Source: Candidatus Hermodarchaeota archaeon (GTDB taxonomy: Archaea; Asgardarchaeota; Hermodarchaeia; Hermodarchaeales; Hermodarchaeaceae). Taken from it: a stretch of 57,922 bases of DNA. Position numbers and translations under genes: made by a program. Within the stretch, counting starts at the first letter, position 1; each line of letters starts with the position of its first letter. Positions 26,008 to 34,473 of this stretch are shown here, one piece after another. Below the pieces are notes generated by a model, which was not told where the DNA came from, did not search any database, and saw nothing but the letters and a program-made list of their open reading frames with translations. The stretch covers positions 1 through 57,922 of the forward strand of contig JAEOUH010000008.1 of assembly GCA_016839365.1 (NCBI GenBank), read 5' to 3'.

Positions 26008-26430
26008 ATGAATGCCGAAGAATTGATGAAAAAATACCATCAACTCTCCACCAAGCCCTTGGCTGCTCCTTCTTTAGAAAACGAATCAGGAGAATCAGTG
26101 CAAATCCTTTACCAAAGTTCTTCGCTGCGAATCCTGTTGCTTCGGGCTACAACAGACCCTGAAATGGTGACGGTTGAAGTTGAGGTGTGGTTACCGGGTT
26201 CTAAAACCAATGATAACCTGGCTTCCCCTTCAAATATGGAAGGGAAAGAACAAGACGAGAACCTTAGTGAAATGTTAGCGCAAATGATTGCCCATCTTCA
26301 ATATCTTTATTCATTGCACCAATACGGATTTTCATTGGATGTAATTAAACACGATTGTTTATGGACAGCCTCTTGCACTTTTTCCAAGCTTCCTGATCGT
26401 GAACTTTTCAATATACTCCTTCCACCCTAA
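26008..26430 (+). CDS. Small soluble protein of unknown function
   Basis: 140 residues from ATG 26008, after an agga element. Strands (SVQILYQSSSLRILLLRAT, MVTVEVEVWL) are followed by an acidic loop and a helix (NLSEMLAQMIAHLQYLYSLHQYG), then strands. The layout resembles a small alpha/beta domain, but I recognise no family. It precedes the Lrp-like regulator by about 130 bases on the same strand with its own promoter likely for each. Confidence 0.5.
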   Translation: MNAEELMKKYHQLSTKPLAAPSLENESGESVQILYQSSSLRILLLRATTDPEMVTVEVEVWLPGSKTNDNLASPSNMEGKEQDENLSEMLAQMIAHLQYLYSLHQYGFSLDVIKHDCLWTASCTFSKLPDRELFNILLPP

Positions 26431-26533
26431 GCATAATTTGCACGTTTATGCAGCTATGATTTACTTTAAATGTAAGATGTTTTGAACACATGCTGCTTAC
26501 GAGTAGAGCCTTCGCTGAGAAACTGGAACTCAG

Positions 26534-26542
26534 CGTATAAGC
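26534..26542 (+). promoter_or_regulatory. TATA-like element before the Lrp-like gene
   Basis: The sequence cgtataagc lies about 20 bases before ATG 26559 and 40 before GTG 26580. The spacing favours a leaderless message or the later GTG start. Confidence 0.4.
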
Positions 26543-26558
26543 TAATTCCCCTACTCGA

Positions 26559-27560
26559 ATGGGTGCTCTCCCCTGCTGCGTGGTGTCTGCATTGGACTTA
26601 ATTGACAAAGGCATCTTCTATGCCTTGGATGGCAATTGTCGCACATCCTATGAAACGCTAGCGCGACAATTCAACATCAGTGCCAACGCCATCAAAAAAC
26701 GAGTGACAAAACTTAGAGACTCTGGAGTACTCAAAGCATTCTCTGTCTGGCTAAGCTTGAGCATGATTGATGCAGAGATGATTGTCGCCTTCATTAACAC
26801 AGACGGCAGTCAAGACGATGAACTACTCATCAACACCATTGGAAACAACCCAATGATTCATCGAACAGCATCACTATCCAATGGTGGGATAATGGCCTTC
26901 GGAGAATACATATCGGCTCAAGGTCTGGGAGAACTAAGCCGATTTCTTCGAAAACAAGAGGGTGTTACTGATGTTGAAATTCACACCCTTCTAACGGATA
27001 AAGGTGGCAAAATTAATTTTACAGATCTTCAGATGAAGGTATTAAATGAACTTCGAAAAGACGCTCGTATGTCCATTGTAGAATTAGCAAAACGCACGGG
27101 ATTAACAGCACGGACTATTCGTCGTGTATTGGACCAGTTAGGAGGGAATTCCGCAACAGCCAGGGCTTTTGTTGTTCGAGATAATCTACTACCCAACGAA
27201 CGCGCTTCGTCGGAACCTGTTCATTTCCGAAGCATATGGAACCTAAACGCGGGGGGGTGTATCTCCTATGCTGTCCGCCTCACTTACGATGAAGACCAGG
27301 GCAACTCCATCGATGTTGATTCTTGGCTACGCAAAGAATATCCCGTGGCACATTGGTACTCTTATGCCTCAGCAACTGAACCGCTGGTATTCAGCACCTT
27401 TAATGTTGAGAGTGTTGCTGCCTTTGAAAAAATCCATCACTCCCTCAAAAAAGGACAAATGATTGAATCCAGTGAAACCCTTGTATTATATCCCCAACGC
27501 CATTTCAAAGGATTGCGTGAAATTTGCCTGGATGAACTACTTGAAAAAGCTGGATACTAA
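26559..27560 (+). CDS. Lrp/AsnC-like regulator with two HTH domains
   Basis: 333 residues from ATG 26559; GTG 26580 or 26583 would also fit the TATA position and begin just before the first HTH. HTH one covers about 13-61 (DKGIFYALDGNCR, ETLARQFNISANAIKKRVTKL) and matches Lrp/AsnC closely, followed by a RAM-like beta-alpha-beta region. HTH two covers about 152-194 (LQMKVLNELRKDARMSIVELAKRTGLTARTIRRVLDQL) with a second sensor-like region. Archaeal Lrp proteins respond to amino acids or metabolites. The tandem layout is shared, in enlarged form, with two other regulators in this window. Targets are unknown. Confidence 0.78.
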   Translation: MGALPCCVVSALDLIDKGIFYALDGNCRTSYETLARQFNISANAIKKRVTKLRDSGVLKAFSVWLSLSMIDAEMIVAFINTDGSQDDELLINTIGNNPMIHRTASLSNGGIMAFGEYISAQGLGELSRFLRKQEGVTDVEIHTLLTDKGGKINFTDLQMKVLNELRKDARMSIVELAKRTGLTARTIRRVLDQLGGNSATARAFVVRDNLLPNERASSEPVHFRSIWNLNAGGCISYAVRLTYDEDQGNSIDVDSWLRKEYPVAHWYSYASATEPLVFSTFNVESVAAFEKIHHSLKKGQMIESSETLVLYPQRHFKGLREICLDELLEKAGY

Positions 27561-27747
27561 CCAATTCCTAGCTCATCCCAAATAATAGATCAATCTTCGA
27601 TTCGAGGATTATTGAACCACCAAGTTCGGTTTCTTGTTAAACTCCAGGAATTGAAGTGCACTTTTCGAACTTGCCGGTTTCCACGAGTATTAATCCCTGA
27701 ATTAAGCAGATGCTGTCAACCTACTCTGGTAAGGAAGACTTTCAATT

Positions 27748-28965
27748 ATGCTAAAATGCTCTAGCATACTCCTCTGCATTCCCCTTGTACTGCTTTTCAT
27801 AGTTATTATACCGACTAGTGGAGTGCACCCTCAGACGGCTTGGGCTCCCGATTATTGGCCCACCTCTGGATGGCAAACTTCTACACCAGAAGCTCAAGGT
27901 ATGGATTCAACTTACCTGACGGCAATGGATGATTACATTGAATTAGTTGATTGGGGGTTTGCGGTGGTGTCCACAGTCGTCGTCAAAAATGGCTATATTG
28001 TCCACGAATCCTACTATGGTTCATCCGATGAAACAACTCGGCGAAATATCTTCTCATGTACCAAAAGTTTCACCTCAACTCTTCTGGGGATCGCCCTCTC
28101 TGAAGGCTATATCAGTAGCCTTGATGAACTGGTCCTTGATTACTTCACTGACCGCACCATAGCAAATATGGATGCCCGAAAAGAGGCAATAACCATTGAA
28201 CATCTCCTTACAATGACTGCAGGATTTGATTGGCCAGAGAATGATTATGGTGTCGAAGACCCCTACACTCTCATGACGAGTAGCACAGATTGGGTGCAAT
28301 ATGTCCTTGACGCACCCATGGCCCACGAACCTGGTGAAGTATGGAATTACAATTCAGGCGCTTCTCACCTCCTCTCAACCATCGTTAATATCTCTACAGG
28401 GCAATATACCCACGAGTATGCAGAAGCCAAACTCTTTACTCCCCTAGGAATCACCCATTATGACTGGGGTAAAGATCCCGATGACAATGCGTTTGGTGGT
28501 GCCAGCCTCCGGCTAACACCCCGAGATATGGCAAAATTCGGCTTCCTTTTCCTGAATAACGGCACCTGGGATGGTGCACAACTTGTGCCTGAGAGTTGGG
28601 TTACCACAGCCACCGCTAGCCATATGACGCTGAATGCTCACACAGGTTATGGCTATCAATGGTGGACCTCACCTCTCATTGAATCATACTCTGCCCGTGG
28701 TTATCTAGGGCAACTCATCTACGTGTTCCCTGTGGTGAATATGGTCGTGGTCTTTACTGCACAGACTAACTACCTTCAAGATGATGTCCTTCTTGAAGAA
28801 TACATCTTACCCGCTGCAGGATATACCGTCAGTGGCCACCCACCCCCTGATGGAAATCTAATCGCTGCGGCAATCATTGGTGCAATAGCCATCATCATCC
28901 CGGTTACTGCAATCAGTGTGTATCTCCTGTATCGGCAGAGACACACACCATCAACTTCAACATGA
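27748..28965 (+). CDS. Membrane-anchored serine hydrolase, beta-lactamase/DD-peptidase fold (copy 1)
   Basis: 405 residues. A signal peptide (SSILLCIPLVLLFIVII) leads to a class C beta-lactamase-type domain: S103-C-T-K106 (nucleophile and general base), Y201-N-S203, and a third strand ahead of VVNMVVVFTAQTN. A C-terminal membrane helix (about 370-392) holds it at the cell surface with the enzyme outside. PF00144 relatives include esterases, D-aminopeptidases and beta-lactamases; archaea lack murein, so an esterase or peptidase role is more likely. A near-identical design lies 1.4 kb downstream (30351-31544), evidence of gene duplication. Confidence 0.85.
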   Translation: MLKCSSILLCIPLVLLFIVIIPTSGVHPQTAWAPDYWPTSGWQTSTPEAQGMDSTYLTAMDDYIELVDWGFAVVSTVVVKNGYIVHESYYGSSDETTRRNIFSCTKSFTSTLLGIALSEGYISSLDELVLDYFTDRTIANMDARKEAITIEHLLTMTAGFDWPENDYGVEDPYTLMTSSTDWVQYVLDAPMAHEPGEVWNYNSGASHLLSTIVNISTGQYTHEYAEAKLFTPLGITHYDWGKDPDDNAFGGASLRLTPRDMAKFGFLFLNNGTWDGAQLVPESWVTTATASHMTLNAHTGYGYQWWTSPLIESYSARGYLGQLIYVFPVVNMVVVFTAQTNYLQDDVLLEEYILPAAGYTVSGHPPPDGNLIAAAIIGAIAIIIPVTAISVYLLYRQRHTPSTST

Positions 28966-29175
28966 CTCCTCCAACGGCTCCCATCGGACATCTGAATTTC
29001 CGGCTTTCCGAAAATCCGTTGTCCACCAGCAGTAGGCCCCAAGCATTGGAAAACCTTGGATCTTTGGACCGAAAAGCTCCAATCCCCTAACCTCTTGGTC
29101 CAACTCGGGTGTCCTGGGAGCCGTACCATTTCCATTTCTACTTACCTATGTTGATACGTAGTCATAAATCGAAGG
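28966..29175. other. Gene-free part of a 505-base interval
   Basis: Between the first serine hydrolase and the small membrane gene I see no frame with a ribosome site and no convincing hairpin. The interval continues with the 53-residue minus-strand gene and about 130 bases of AT-rich spacer before the methyltransferase. Confidence 0.4.
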
Positions 29176-29337
29176 TTAAGGAAAGAAGGGTCGAAACCAG
29201 GGTGTGTAGCCGACTAACAGCGCAATGATGAAAATGATAATTATTAGAATCGCACAGCAGCCAATTGCTTTTCTACGCCTTGAGGGTTCTTCCTCATACA
29301 TTTCGTACTCGTCGGGCTCACCTTCCTCAAACGTCAT
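29176..29337 (-). CDS. 53-residue single-pass membrane protein
   Basis: A short gene with a very strong ribosome site: ggaggagg ends eight bases before ATG 29337. The protein has an acidic head (TFEEGEPDEYEMYEEEP), a basic RRRK, a Cys-Cys pair and one long hydrophobic helix (AILIIIIFIIALLVG), then ends YTPWFRPFFP. By the positive-inside rule the acidic head is cytoplasmic. I do not recognise it. It lies between the two paralogous serine hydrolases, opposite in strand to both and to the methyltransferase, so its role there is unclear. Confidence 0.72.
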   Translation of the reverse strand: MTFEEGEPDEYEMYEEEPSRRRKAIGCCAILIIIIFIIALLVGYTPWFRPFFP

Positions 29338-29470
29338 CTACTATTCCTCCTCCGCTTTCAGCCTTAATGAAGGGGATTAAGTCTTTTCAATTGAACTCAT
29401 TTTCCATAATACAATTTACCTCAACCAAAACCCCAAATAGAAGGCAAGAACCTTTAGTATCTGAAATTCG

Positions 29471-30211
29471 ATGGTCAACTACGACGAGCTTGCCCAAGAT
29501 TATCAGCGACATCGTCAGGTTCATCCTGAAGTCTTGAAACAACTCATTGCTACTAGTGAGGTTCGTCGTGACTCAACCGTCCTTGAAGTTGGATGTGGAA
29601 CAGGAAATTACATTCATGCCTTCCACTCTGCAACGGATGCAAAGTCGTGGGGAGTCGATGCGTCCGAACAAATGCTTACTCAAGCCAAGCACCAGTCCCC
29701 TGATATTGTCTTTAGCCAGGGGCTAGCTTCTTCCCTTCAATTCGGAGAAGCATTCTTCGATTTTGTATTTTCTGTCGATCTAGTTCAACACCTGGAAGAT
29801 ATCATCCCCTATTTTTCCGAAGTTTTTAGAATCCTGAAACCAGGAGGGCGTATTTGTACGGTCACTGATTCAGAAGAAATTATTCGAACCCGTCGACCAC
29901 TTGCCTTCTACTTTCCCGACACTATCACAGTTGACATCGAACGATACCCATCACTCCTCGTTCTCCGGAAACGCATGGGAGACGCCGGTTTTCAGAACAT
30001 CAAACAAATACAGGCAGAATTTTCATACGAGCTGAGAGACATCGAAGCGTATCGAACGAAGGCGTTTTCCTGCTTACATCTTATCTCTCCAGAAGCCTTC
30101 CAGGCTGGCCTTACTCGATTGGAAGGGGATCTCGCTCAAGGACCAATCCCTGCAAATAGCCGATACGTGCTCCTTTTTGGTCATAAACCAACGCAAATCG
30201 TCTATCTCTAG
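29471..30211 (+). CDS. Class I SAM-dependent methyltransferase
   Basis: 246 residues from ATG 29471. Motif I is VLEVGCGTGNY, the acidic end of strand two is WGVDASEQML, the post-II region is FFDFVFSVDLVQHL, and motif III is EVFRILKPGGRICTVTD: the Methyltransf_11 pattern seen in UbiE/COQ5-like and many small-molecule enzymes. The C-terminal half (YFPDTITVDIERYPSL) likely binds the substrate, which cannot be named. It is monocistronic or leads into the second serine hydrolase gene 140 bases on. Confidence 0.85.
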   Translation: MVNYDELAQDYQRHRQVHPEVLKQLIATSEVRRDSTVLEVGCGTGNYIHAFHSATDAKSWGVDASEQMLTQAKHQSPDIVFSQGLASSLQFGEAFFDFVFSVDLVQHLEDIIPYFSEVFRILKPGGRICTVTDSEEIIRTRRPLAFYFPDTITVDIERYPSLLVLRKRMGDAGFQNIKQIQAEFSYELRDIEAYRTKAFSCLHLISPEAFQAGLTRLEGDLAQGPIPANSRYVLLFGHKPTQIVYL

Positions 30212-30350
30212 CTTGGAAGCCCCATTCGGGTTTCCGAACCAATGATTGCGGAAATGGGCATCACCACATGGGTTTCCCGGTGTTTTCCCAACCTGTTACT
30301 ATCTCTAACTTTATCACTGAGGATTGACCTCAAAATTGTGGATGATAGCA

Positions 30351-31544
30351 ATGAAGCTAAAACGACTCGTGATGGCATCACTTCTCCCGCTTCTTCTTGT
30401 GTCACCCTTCATCATTCCTGGAACGGTACCTGTGAAGGTCCAATCAACCGTCCCTGACTATTGGCCCACTGAGGACTGGTTAACGGCGACTCCAGAGTCC
30501 CAAGGGGTGAATTCCATTATGCTACGGCAAATGGAACAATATCTGGATGGTCAAGTCTGGAGCTTCACCTTAAGGTCCATCCTCATTATCCGCCACGGCT
30601 ATCTTATTTACGAAAACTACATGGGACTTCCAGACCGTGTAAACATAACCAGTAATATCTATTCCTGCACCAAGAGTGTCAGCTCAGCTCTCATCGGCAT
30701 CGCAATCGATCAAGGCTATGTAAGTCTTGATGATAGACTTGTAGACATCTTTTCTCATCTCACCATTGAGAACTTGGACAGTCGGAAAGAAGCGATTACC
30801 ATAGAACACCTGTTAACAATGACCTCCGGGCTTCCTTGGGATGAATGGACCTACCCGTATGGGAATCCAAACAACGACTGGGATCGCATGACAACCAGTC
30901 CCAACTGGGTGGAATTCGTAATTAATCGACCCATGGCCTATGCCCCCGGGTCTCAGTGGGTCTATAACACTGGTGGCTCACATCTCCTTTCATCCATCGT
31001 TCACGAAACAACTGGTATAGCCACACAGGACTTTGCTGAGGAAAACCTGTTTGCACCCCTCGGTATCACAGAATATTATTGGTCCCGAGATCCTCAAGGC
31101 AATGTTAATGGTGGTTCATCCCTCCAACTTCGAGCCCGAGATATGGCCAAGTTCGGTTTCCTTTATCTGCATAATGGCACCTGGGATGGCGAACAGATCG
31201 TATCCGCTTCCTGGGTGGCGGCTTCCTCCGCGAGCCATGCAACTGTGGACAGCGTAACCGAATATGGCTACCAATGGTGGATTCATCCTAATATCGGCGC
31301 CTTTGCTGCACACGGGCATATGAACCAACACATCTACATTATCCCGGACCAGGATATGGTTGTTGTTTTCACGGCCCGAAGTTCGGAGTTTAATCCAATG
31401 CATCTAATTGAAGACTATATTCTCCCAGCAGCACAATATCCGTCCAACTTACTGCCCTTGATACTTGGTGTCACCGCCATATCTGCTGCCGTGGTTTTGG
31501 GTGTAGTAGCGGTTGTCCTGATTCGACGACGACATACTAAATAG
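30351..31544 (+). CDS. Membrane-anchored serine hydrolase, beta-lactamase/DD-peptidase fold (copy 2)
   Basis: 397 residues from ATG 30351, which gives a proper signal peptide (MKLKRLVMASLLPLLLVSP) after a ggatgat element; a TTG at 30324 would add nine residues. Counted from that TTG, S114-C-T-K117 and Y214-N-T216 are the catalytic motifs and GHMNQHIYIIPDQDMVVVF holds the third. A C-terminal membrane helix and RRRHTK tail follow. It shares the opening DYWPT-x-x-W-x-T-x-TPE-x-QG with copy 1, and the body, including the EAITIEHLLTMT stretch, is nearly the same. The Lys-containing S-x-x-K is intact in both, so neither is a dead copy. Confidence 0.85.
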   Translation: MKLKRLVMASLLPLLLVSPFIIPGTVPVKVQSTVPDYWPTEDWLTATPESQGVNSIMLRQMEQYLDGQVWSFTLRSILIIRHGYLIYENYMGLPDRVNITSNIYSCTKSVSSALIGIAIDQGYVSLDDRLVDIFSHLTIENLDSRKEAITIEHLLTMTSGLPWDEWTYPYGNPNNDWDRMTTSPNWVEFVINRPMAYAPGSQWVYNTGGSHLLSSIVHETTGIATQDFAEENLFAPLGITEYYWSRDPQGNVNGGSSLQLRARDMAKFGFLYLHNGTWDGEQIVSASWVAASSASHATVDSVTEYGYQWWIHPNIGAFAAHGHMNQHIYIIPDQDMVVVFTARSSEFNPMHLIEDYILPAAQYPSNLLPLILGVTAISAAVVLGVVAVVLIRRRHTK

Positions 31545-31585
31545 GTTCAGTCGGCATCACACCCACGGCTTTTTTATTCTGAACC
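31544..31585 (+). terminator. Possible terminator after serine hydrolase copy 2
   Basis: GGTTCAG (31544-31550) and CTGAACC (31579-31585) are exact inverted copies enclosing a T6 run (31570-31575), immediately after the stop codon. The loop is long, so the T-run is the more convincing part. Confidence 0.35.
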
Positions 31586-31615
31586 ACTCAATAGAGGTAT
31601 TCAGGGTACTTTACC

Positions 31616-32278
31616 ATGTCCATAGAAACCATCGTGAAGGAAATTGCTTGTCCGAAGGGCGGAAACCCACGTGCCATCAAGGCGGTGATTCGAAAAACCC
31701 AACTTAGCTTCATGGAACGAACCGCCAGTGAGGCCCTTGAAAAGGAACACCATAAACTCTCACAGACAGATCCTGATGAGTTCCAACGAGAAATCCATAA
31801 ACAGCTTGCTGAAGCCCAGGCGAAGATGCGTAAGGAAGGGTTAGTGAAACTCGAGCTCGTCTGCCCCGATCACCCTGGTGAGGGCGAATATTCTTTCTTT
31901 TTTGAAAACCTCCCCGTTTACGCACCCGTTATTAAAAAGAACGTAATGCGGTGCCTCAAGTGTGGCACTCCTGTTACTCTTGAAAATACCAAAACCTCAG
32001 GAAGCTTCAAGCTGCTAAATATCCGATGTCCAGAACATGGTACTGGGCAACGCAAAATCTCCGCAGTAATCCATGATATCATCATGCAAGCTGAAGCGCA
32101 GCAACCCACCCTCTCTCCCCCTCCTGCTGAGACAGATTTTACACCACAACCAGCTATTCCCCCTCCAAGTGCTGTCGATGATGTCACGATTAGTTTCTGC
32201 TGGAACTGTGGAGCCAAAACTATTGGAGCCACATCTCAATACTGTCACAAATGCGGCGTTTCCCTCAAGCCTCCCTAA
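31616..32278 (+). CDS. Multi-cysteine zinc-binding protein with C-terminal zinc ribbon
   Basis: 220 residues. The C-terminus is a clear double-CxxC zinc ribbon (CWNCGAKT and YCHKCGVSL). A middle Cys set (MRCLKCGTPV, then RCPEHG) and an earlier pair (IACPKGG, LVCPDHPG) could form one or two more zinc sites. Between them runs a charged helix (ASEALEKEHHKLSQTDPDEF). A Pro-rich stretch precedes the last ribbon. Such proteins bind nucleic acid or protein; nothing in the neighbourhood says which. It is unrelated to the serine hydrolase upstream and has its own ribosome-site-like agggt. Confidence 0.6.
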   Translation: MSIETIVKEIACPKGGNPRAIKAVIRKTQLSFMERTASEALEKEHHKLSQTDPDEFQREIHKQLAEAQAKMRKEGLVKLELVCPDHPGEGEYSFFFENLPVYAPVIKKNVMRCLKCGTPVTLENTKTSGSFKLLNIRCPEHGTGQRKISAVIHDIIMQAEAQQPTLSPPPAETDFTPQPAIPPPSAVDDVTISFCWNCGAKTIGATSQYCHKCGVSLKPP

Positions 32279-32368
32279 GATTTCCACAGGTATCATAAAA
32301 CCGGAGTCTCTTTAAGATTTAACTTCATACAAAGTCAACTGCTAAGTGATTTAAGTGGAGGAAACACT

Positions 32369-33577
32369 ATGACCAAAAATCGACGTAAAGAGGCTCTTAA
32401 AGGAATTATCAAGGCTTTGCATGATGGGGCTACTGTTGAACAGATGAAATCTCAGTTTGGTGATCTACTCGCAAGTTGCAGCCCTCTGGAAATAGCTCAA
32501 ATCGAAGAAGAACTCATCAAGGAAGGAATGCCCGCAGAAGAAATTCGTGCATTATGTGATGTTCATCTCGCTGCATTCCAAGACGCTTTAAAATCAACCC
32601 ACCTCGATCTAGACGCCTCTCATCCGATATGGATTCTCATGGAAGAACATAATCTTTTGTTAAAGAATGCTATCGCGGTACAAGAACTTACGAAACAACT
32701 TTTCGGATTTGACACTCTTGATGAGGCGAAACCACAATGGGATTCCCTGAAGAAAAAAGTATCACGATTCCGTGAATCCGAAAATCACTATCTCAGAGAG
32801 GAGAATGTTCTCTTTCCCTACCTTGAGAAACATGGAATCACCCAGCCTCCGAAAATCATGTGGGCTGAGCACGACGAAATTCGCGCTATCGAAAAACAAC
32901 TCTATACTCTTATCGAGTCCCCTAACCAAGCTGATCACCGTAAATTCGTTTCTCAACTCGATAATATTTCCTTAGCACTAGCTGAGAAGCTTGCCAGTCA
33001 TTTTCAAAAGGAAAACAACATCCTGTTTCCATCTGGTCTCCGGGTTATTGCTGCCGAGGAATGGTCTCAGATTCGTCAAGAATTTAATGAAATTGGTTAT
33101 AGTTTTTTCACTCCCAAACCTTTCATCGCAGAAACACCCCAACCAAAAGAACCTGAGGTTAGTAAAATTATGGAGAAACTCGTTCAATTTGAAACCGGAA
33201 CCTTGTCACATGAGGTTCTTCAAGGCATTTTTAATACTCTACCTGTCGACATCACCTTCGTTGATAAGGATGACAAAGTTCAATTCTATAGCGAATCTGG
33301 AGGACGAATTTTCGTTCGAACCAAAGCAGTCATCGGACGTACCGTCCAAGCCTGCCACCCCCAAAAAAGTATCCACAAAGTCCAACAGATCCTTGACGAC
33401 TTCCGCGCAGGCAAGCGGAAGACTGCCGCCTTCTGGATTAACCTAAAAGATCGTTTCATCTACATTCGGTACCTTGCAGTTCATGACAGCAAGAATAATT
33501 ATCTCGGATGTCTAGAAGTCACACAAGACATTACTGACATCCGCGCGCTTGAAGGCGAAAAACGCCTCCTCGACTAG
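32369..33577 (+). CDS. DUF438-hemerythrin-PAS sensor protein
   Basis: 402 residues, with ggagg before ATG 32369. Three domains follow in order: a DUF438 helical domain (about 1-80, LKGIIKALHDGATVEQMKSQF), a hemerythrin domain (about 85-240) with ligands in HPIWILMEEHNLL, HYLREENVLFP, WAEHDEI and HFQKENNILFP, and a PAS domain (about 285-395, VDITFVDKDDKVQFYSESGGRIF, ending TQDITDIRALEGEKRLLD). This combination is a known archaeal and anaerobe family, thought to sense oxygen or nitric oxide. No kinase is attached. It is the second hemerythrin-type gene in this window. Confidence 0.9.
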   Translation: MTKNRRKEALKGIIKALHDGATVEQMKSQFGDLLASCSPLEIAQIEEELIKEGMPAEEIRALCDVHLAAFQDALKSTHLDLDASHPIWILMEEHNLLLKNAIAVQELTKQLFGFDTLDEAKPQWDSLKKKVSRFRESENHYLREENVLFPYLEKHGITQPPKIMWAEHDEIRAIEKQLYTLIESPNQADHRKFVSQLDNISLALAEKLASHFQKENNILFPSGLRVIAAEEWSQIRQEFNEIGYSFFTPKPFIAETPQPKEPEVSKIMEKLVQFETGTLSHEVLQGIFNTLPVDITFVDKDDKVQFYSESGGRIFVRTKAVIGRTVQACHPQKSIHKVQQILDDFRAGKRKTAAFWINLKDRFIYIRYLAVHDSKNNYLGCLEVTQDITDIRALEGEKRLLD

Positions 33578-33657
33578 CCTTGGAACCCTCTCTGACGCTG
33601 GTTTCGTGGAGTATTTCAACCCCACTGGGAATATCCTTCCGCTAGAGAGGTGGAACC

Positions 33658-34065
33658 ATGTTCCTCGAACTCACCATCGGAATTCTTATCCTAATCATCG
33701 TTGGGCTCATTCTCTACATTTACTATCAAAGACGACTAATCGAACTCCGCGTCAGTAAACGCATCCAAGAAGAAACGGATCGAATCAGAAAAGATGCTCT
33801 CAGCAAGAGCCGGGCTGTATTGAAAGGCAAAATCGGCGAACAAATGGCTCCCCTACTCGCTGCATTTCCCTTCGAGCCTGCTGACGCTCGATTCATTGGT
33901 GCTCCCGTTGATTACATTGTTTTCGATGGCTACAGCAGAAACAATCCCACCGAAGTAGTCCTTCTTGACATCAAAACAGGTAATGCACAACTCAGTACAA
34001 TCGAGCGCCGTATTTCCGAGTTGGTTAAGGTGAAACGAGTCCGATGGATGACCATCCGAATTTAG
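33658..34065 (+). CDS. Membrane-tethered Holliday-junction-resolvase-related nuclease (Endonuc_Holl family)
   Basis: 135 residues with aggtg six bases before ATG 33658. A membrane helix (IGILILIIVGLILYIYY) is followed by a basic coiled helix, then the PF10107-type core: SRAVLKGKIGEQMAPLL (Glu), ADARFIGAPVDYIVFDGY (Asp) and VVLLDIKTGNAQLS (D-x-K). These match the PD-(D/E)xK nuclease pattern of archaeal Holliday-resolvase-related proteins. Activity is unproven for the family, and the membrane tether is odd for a recombination enzyme. RadA lies nearby on the opposite strand, but the genes are not in one operon. Confidence 0.8.
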   Translation: MFLELTIGILILIIVGLILYIYYQRRLIELRVSKRIQEETDRIRKDALSKSRAVLKGKIGEQMAPLLAAFPFEPADARFIGAPVDYIVFDGYSRNNPTEVVLLDIKTGNAQLSTIERRISELVKVKRVRWMTIRI

Positions 34066-34193
34066 CGATCCTGTGTTTACAAATGTCCCAATTCGTGTAA
34101 GTTATGAATCCTTTCCTCTGATTCTCATTCAATTTACCGGTATAGCAGCAATCTTAAGAAAAGATAACTCCATCCATTATGGGAAGGGAAAAT

Positions 34194-34439
34194 ATGTCTA
34201 AGAAATCCCAACGTTGTTACAAGTTTTTCTTGGGATATGCTCTGCTCTTCATCCTTGGTTGCTTCCTGATTGTCTTCGGTTATTTCTCAATCCTTCAGGC
34301 ATTGAGCCTAATGCAACAATATCCTGGTCTAATGATCAATTATAGTGGTGCTTATAGTATAGTTGGAATTGGAATTGCGTTGTTATTTTTCGGTCCAATC
34401 CACTTGCTCTACGAACGGCGGATGAAAGTGCCTGAGTAG
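34194..34439 (+). CDS. Small two-helix membrane protein
   Basis: 81 residues from ATG 34194, chosen because gggaaggg lies upstream; ATG 34179 would place that element inside the gene. Two membrane helices are visible (YKFFLGYALLFILGCFLIVFG and AYSIVGIGIALLFFGPIHLL), joined by a loop, with a short charged tail (YERRMKVPE). I do not recognise a family. It lies between the nuclease gene and the convergent RadA gene. Confidence 0.5.
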   Translation: MSKKSQRCYKFFLGYALLFILGCFLIVFGYFSILQALSLMQQYPGLMINYSGAYSIVGIGIALLFFGPIHLLYERRMKVPE

Positions 34440-34473
34440 ATCTTCTTGTAATCTAACAACTCAGCTCCTTTTA

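Noticed and set aside
27592..27610. Near-palindrome aatcttcga-t-tcgaggatt after the Lrp-like gene
   Set aside because: It has one mismatch and a one-base centre; it could be an operator, but there is no second copy that I can see to support that.
28776..29135. A 119-codon minus-strand frame
   Set aside because: It overlaps the conserved end of serine hydrolase copy 1, and its start has no ribosome site.
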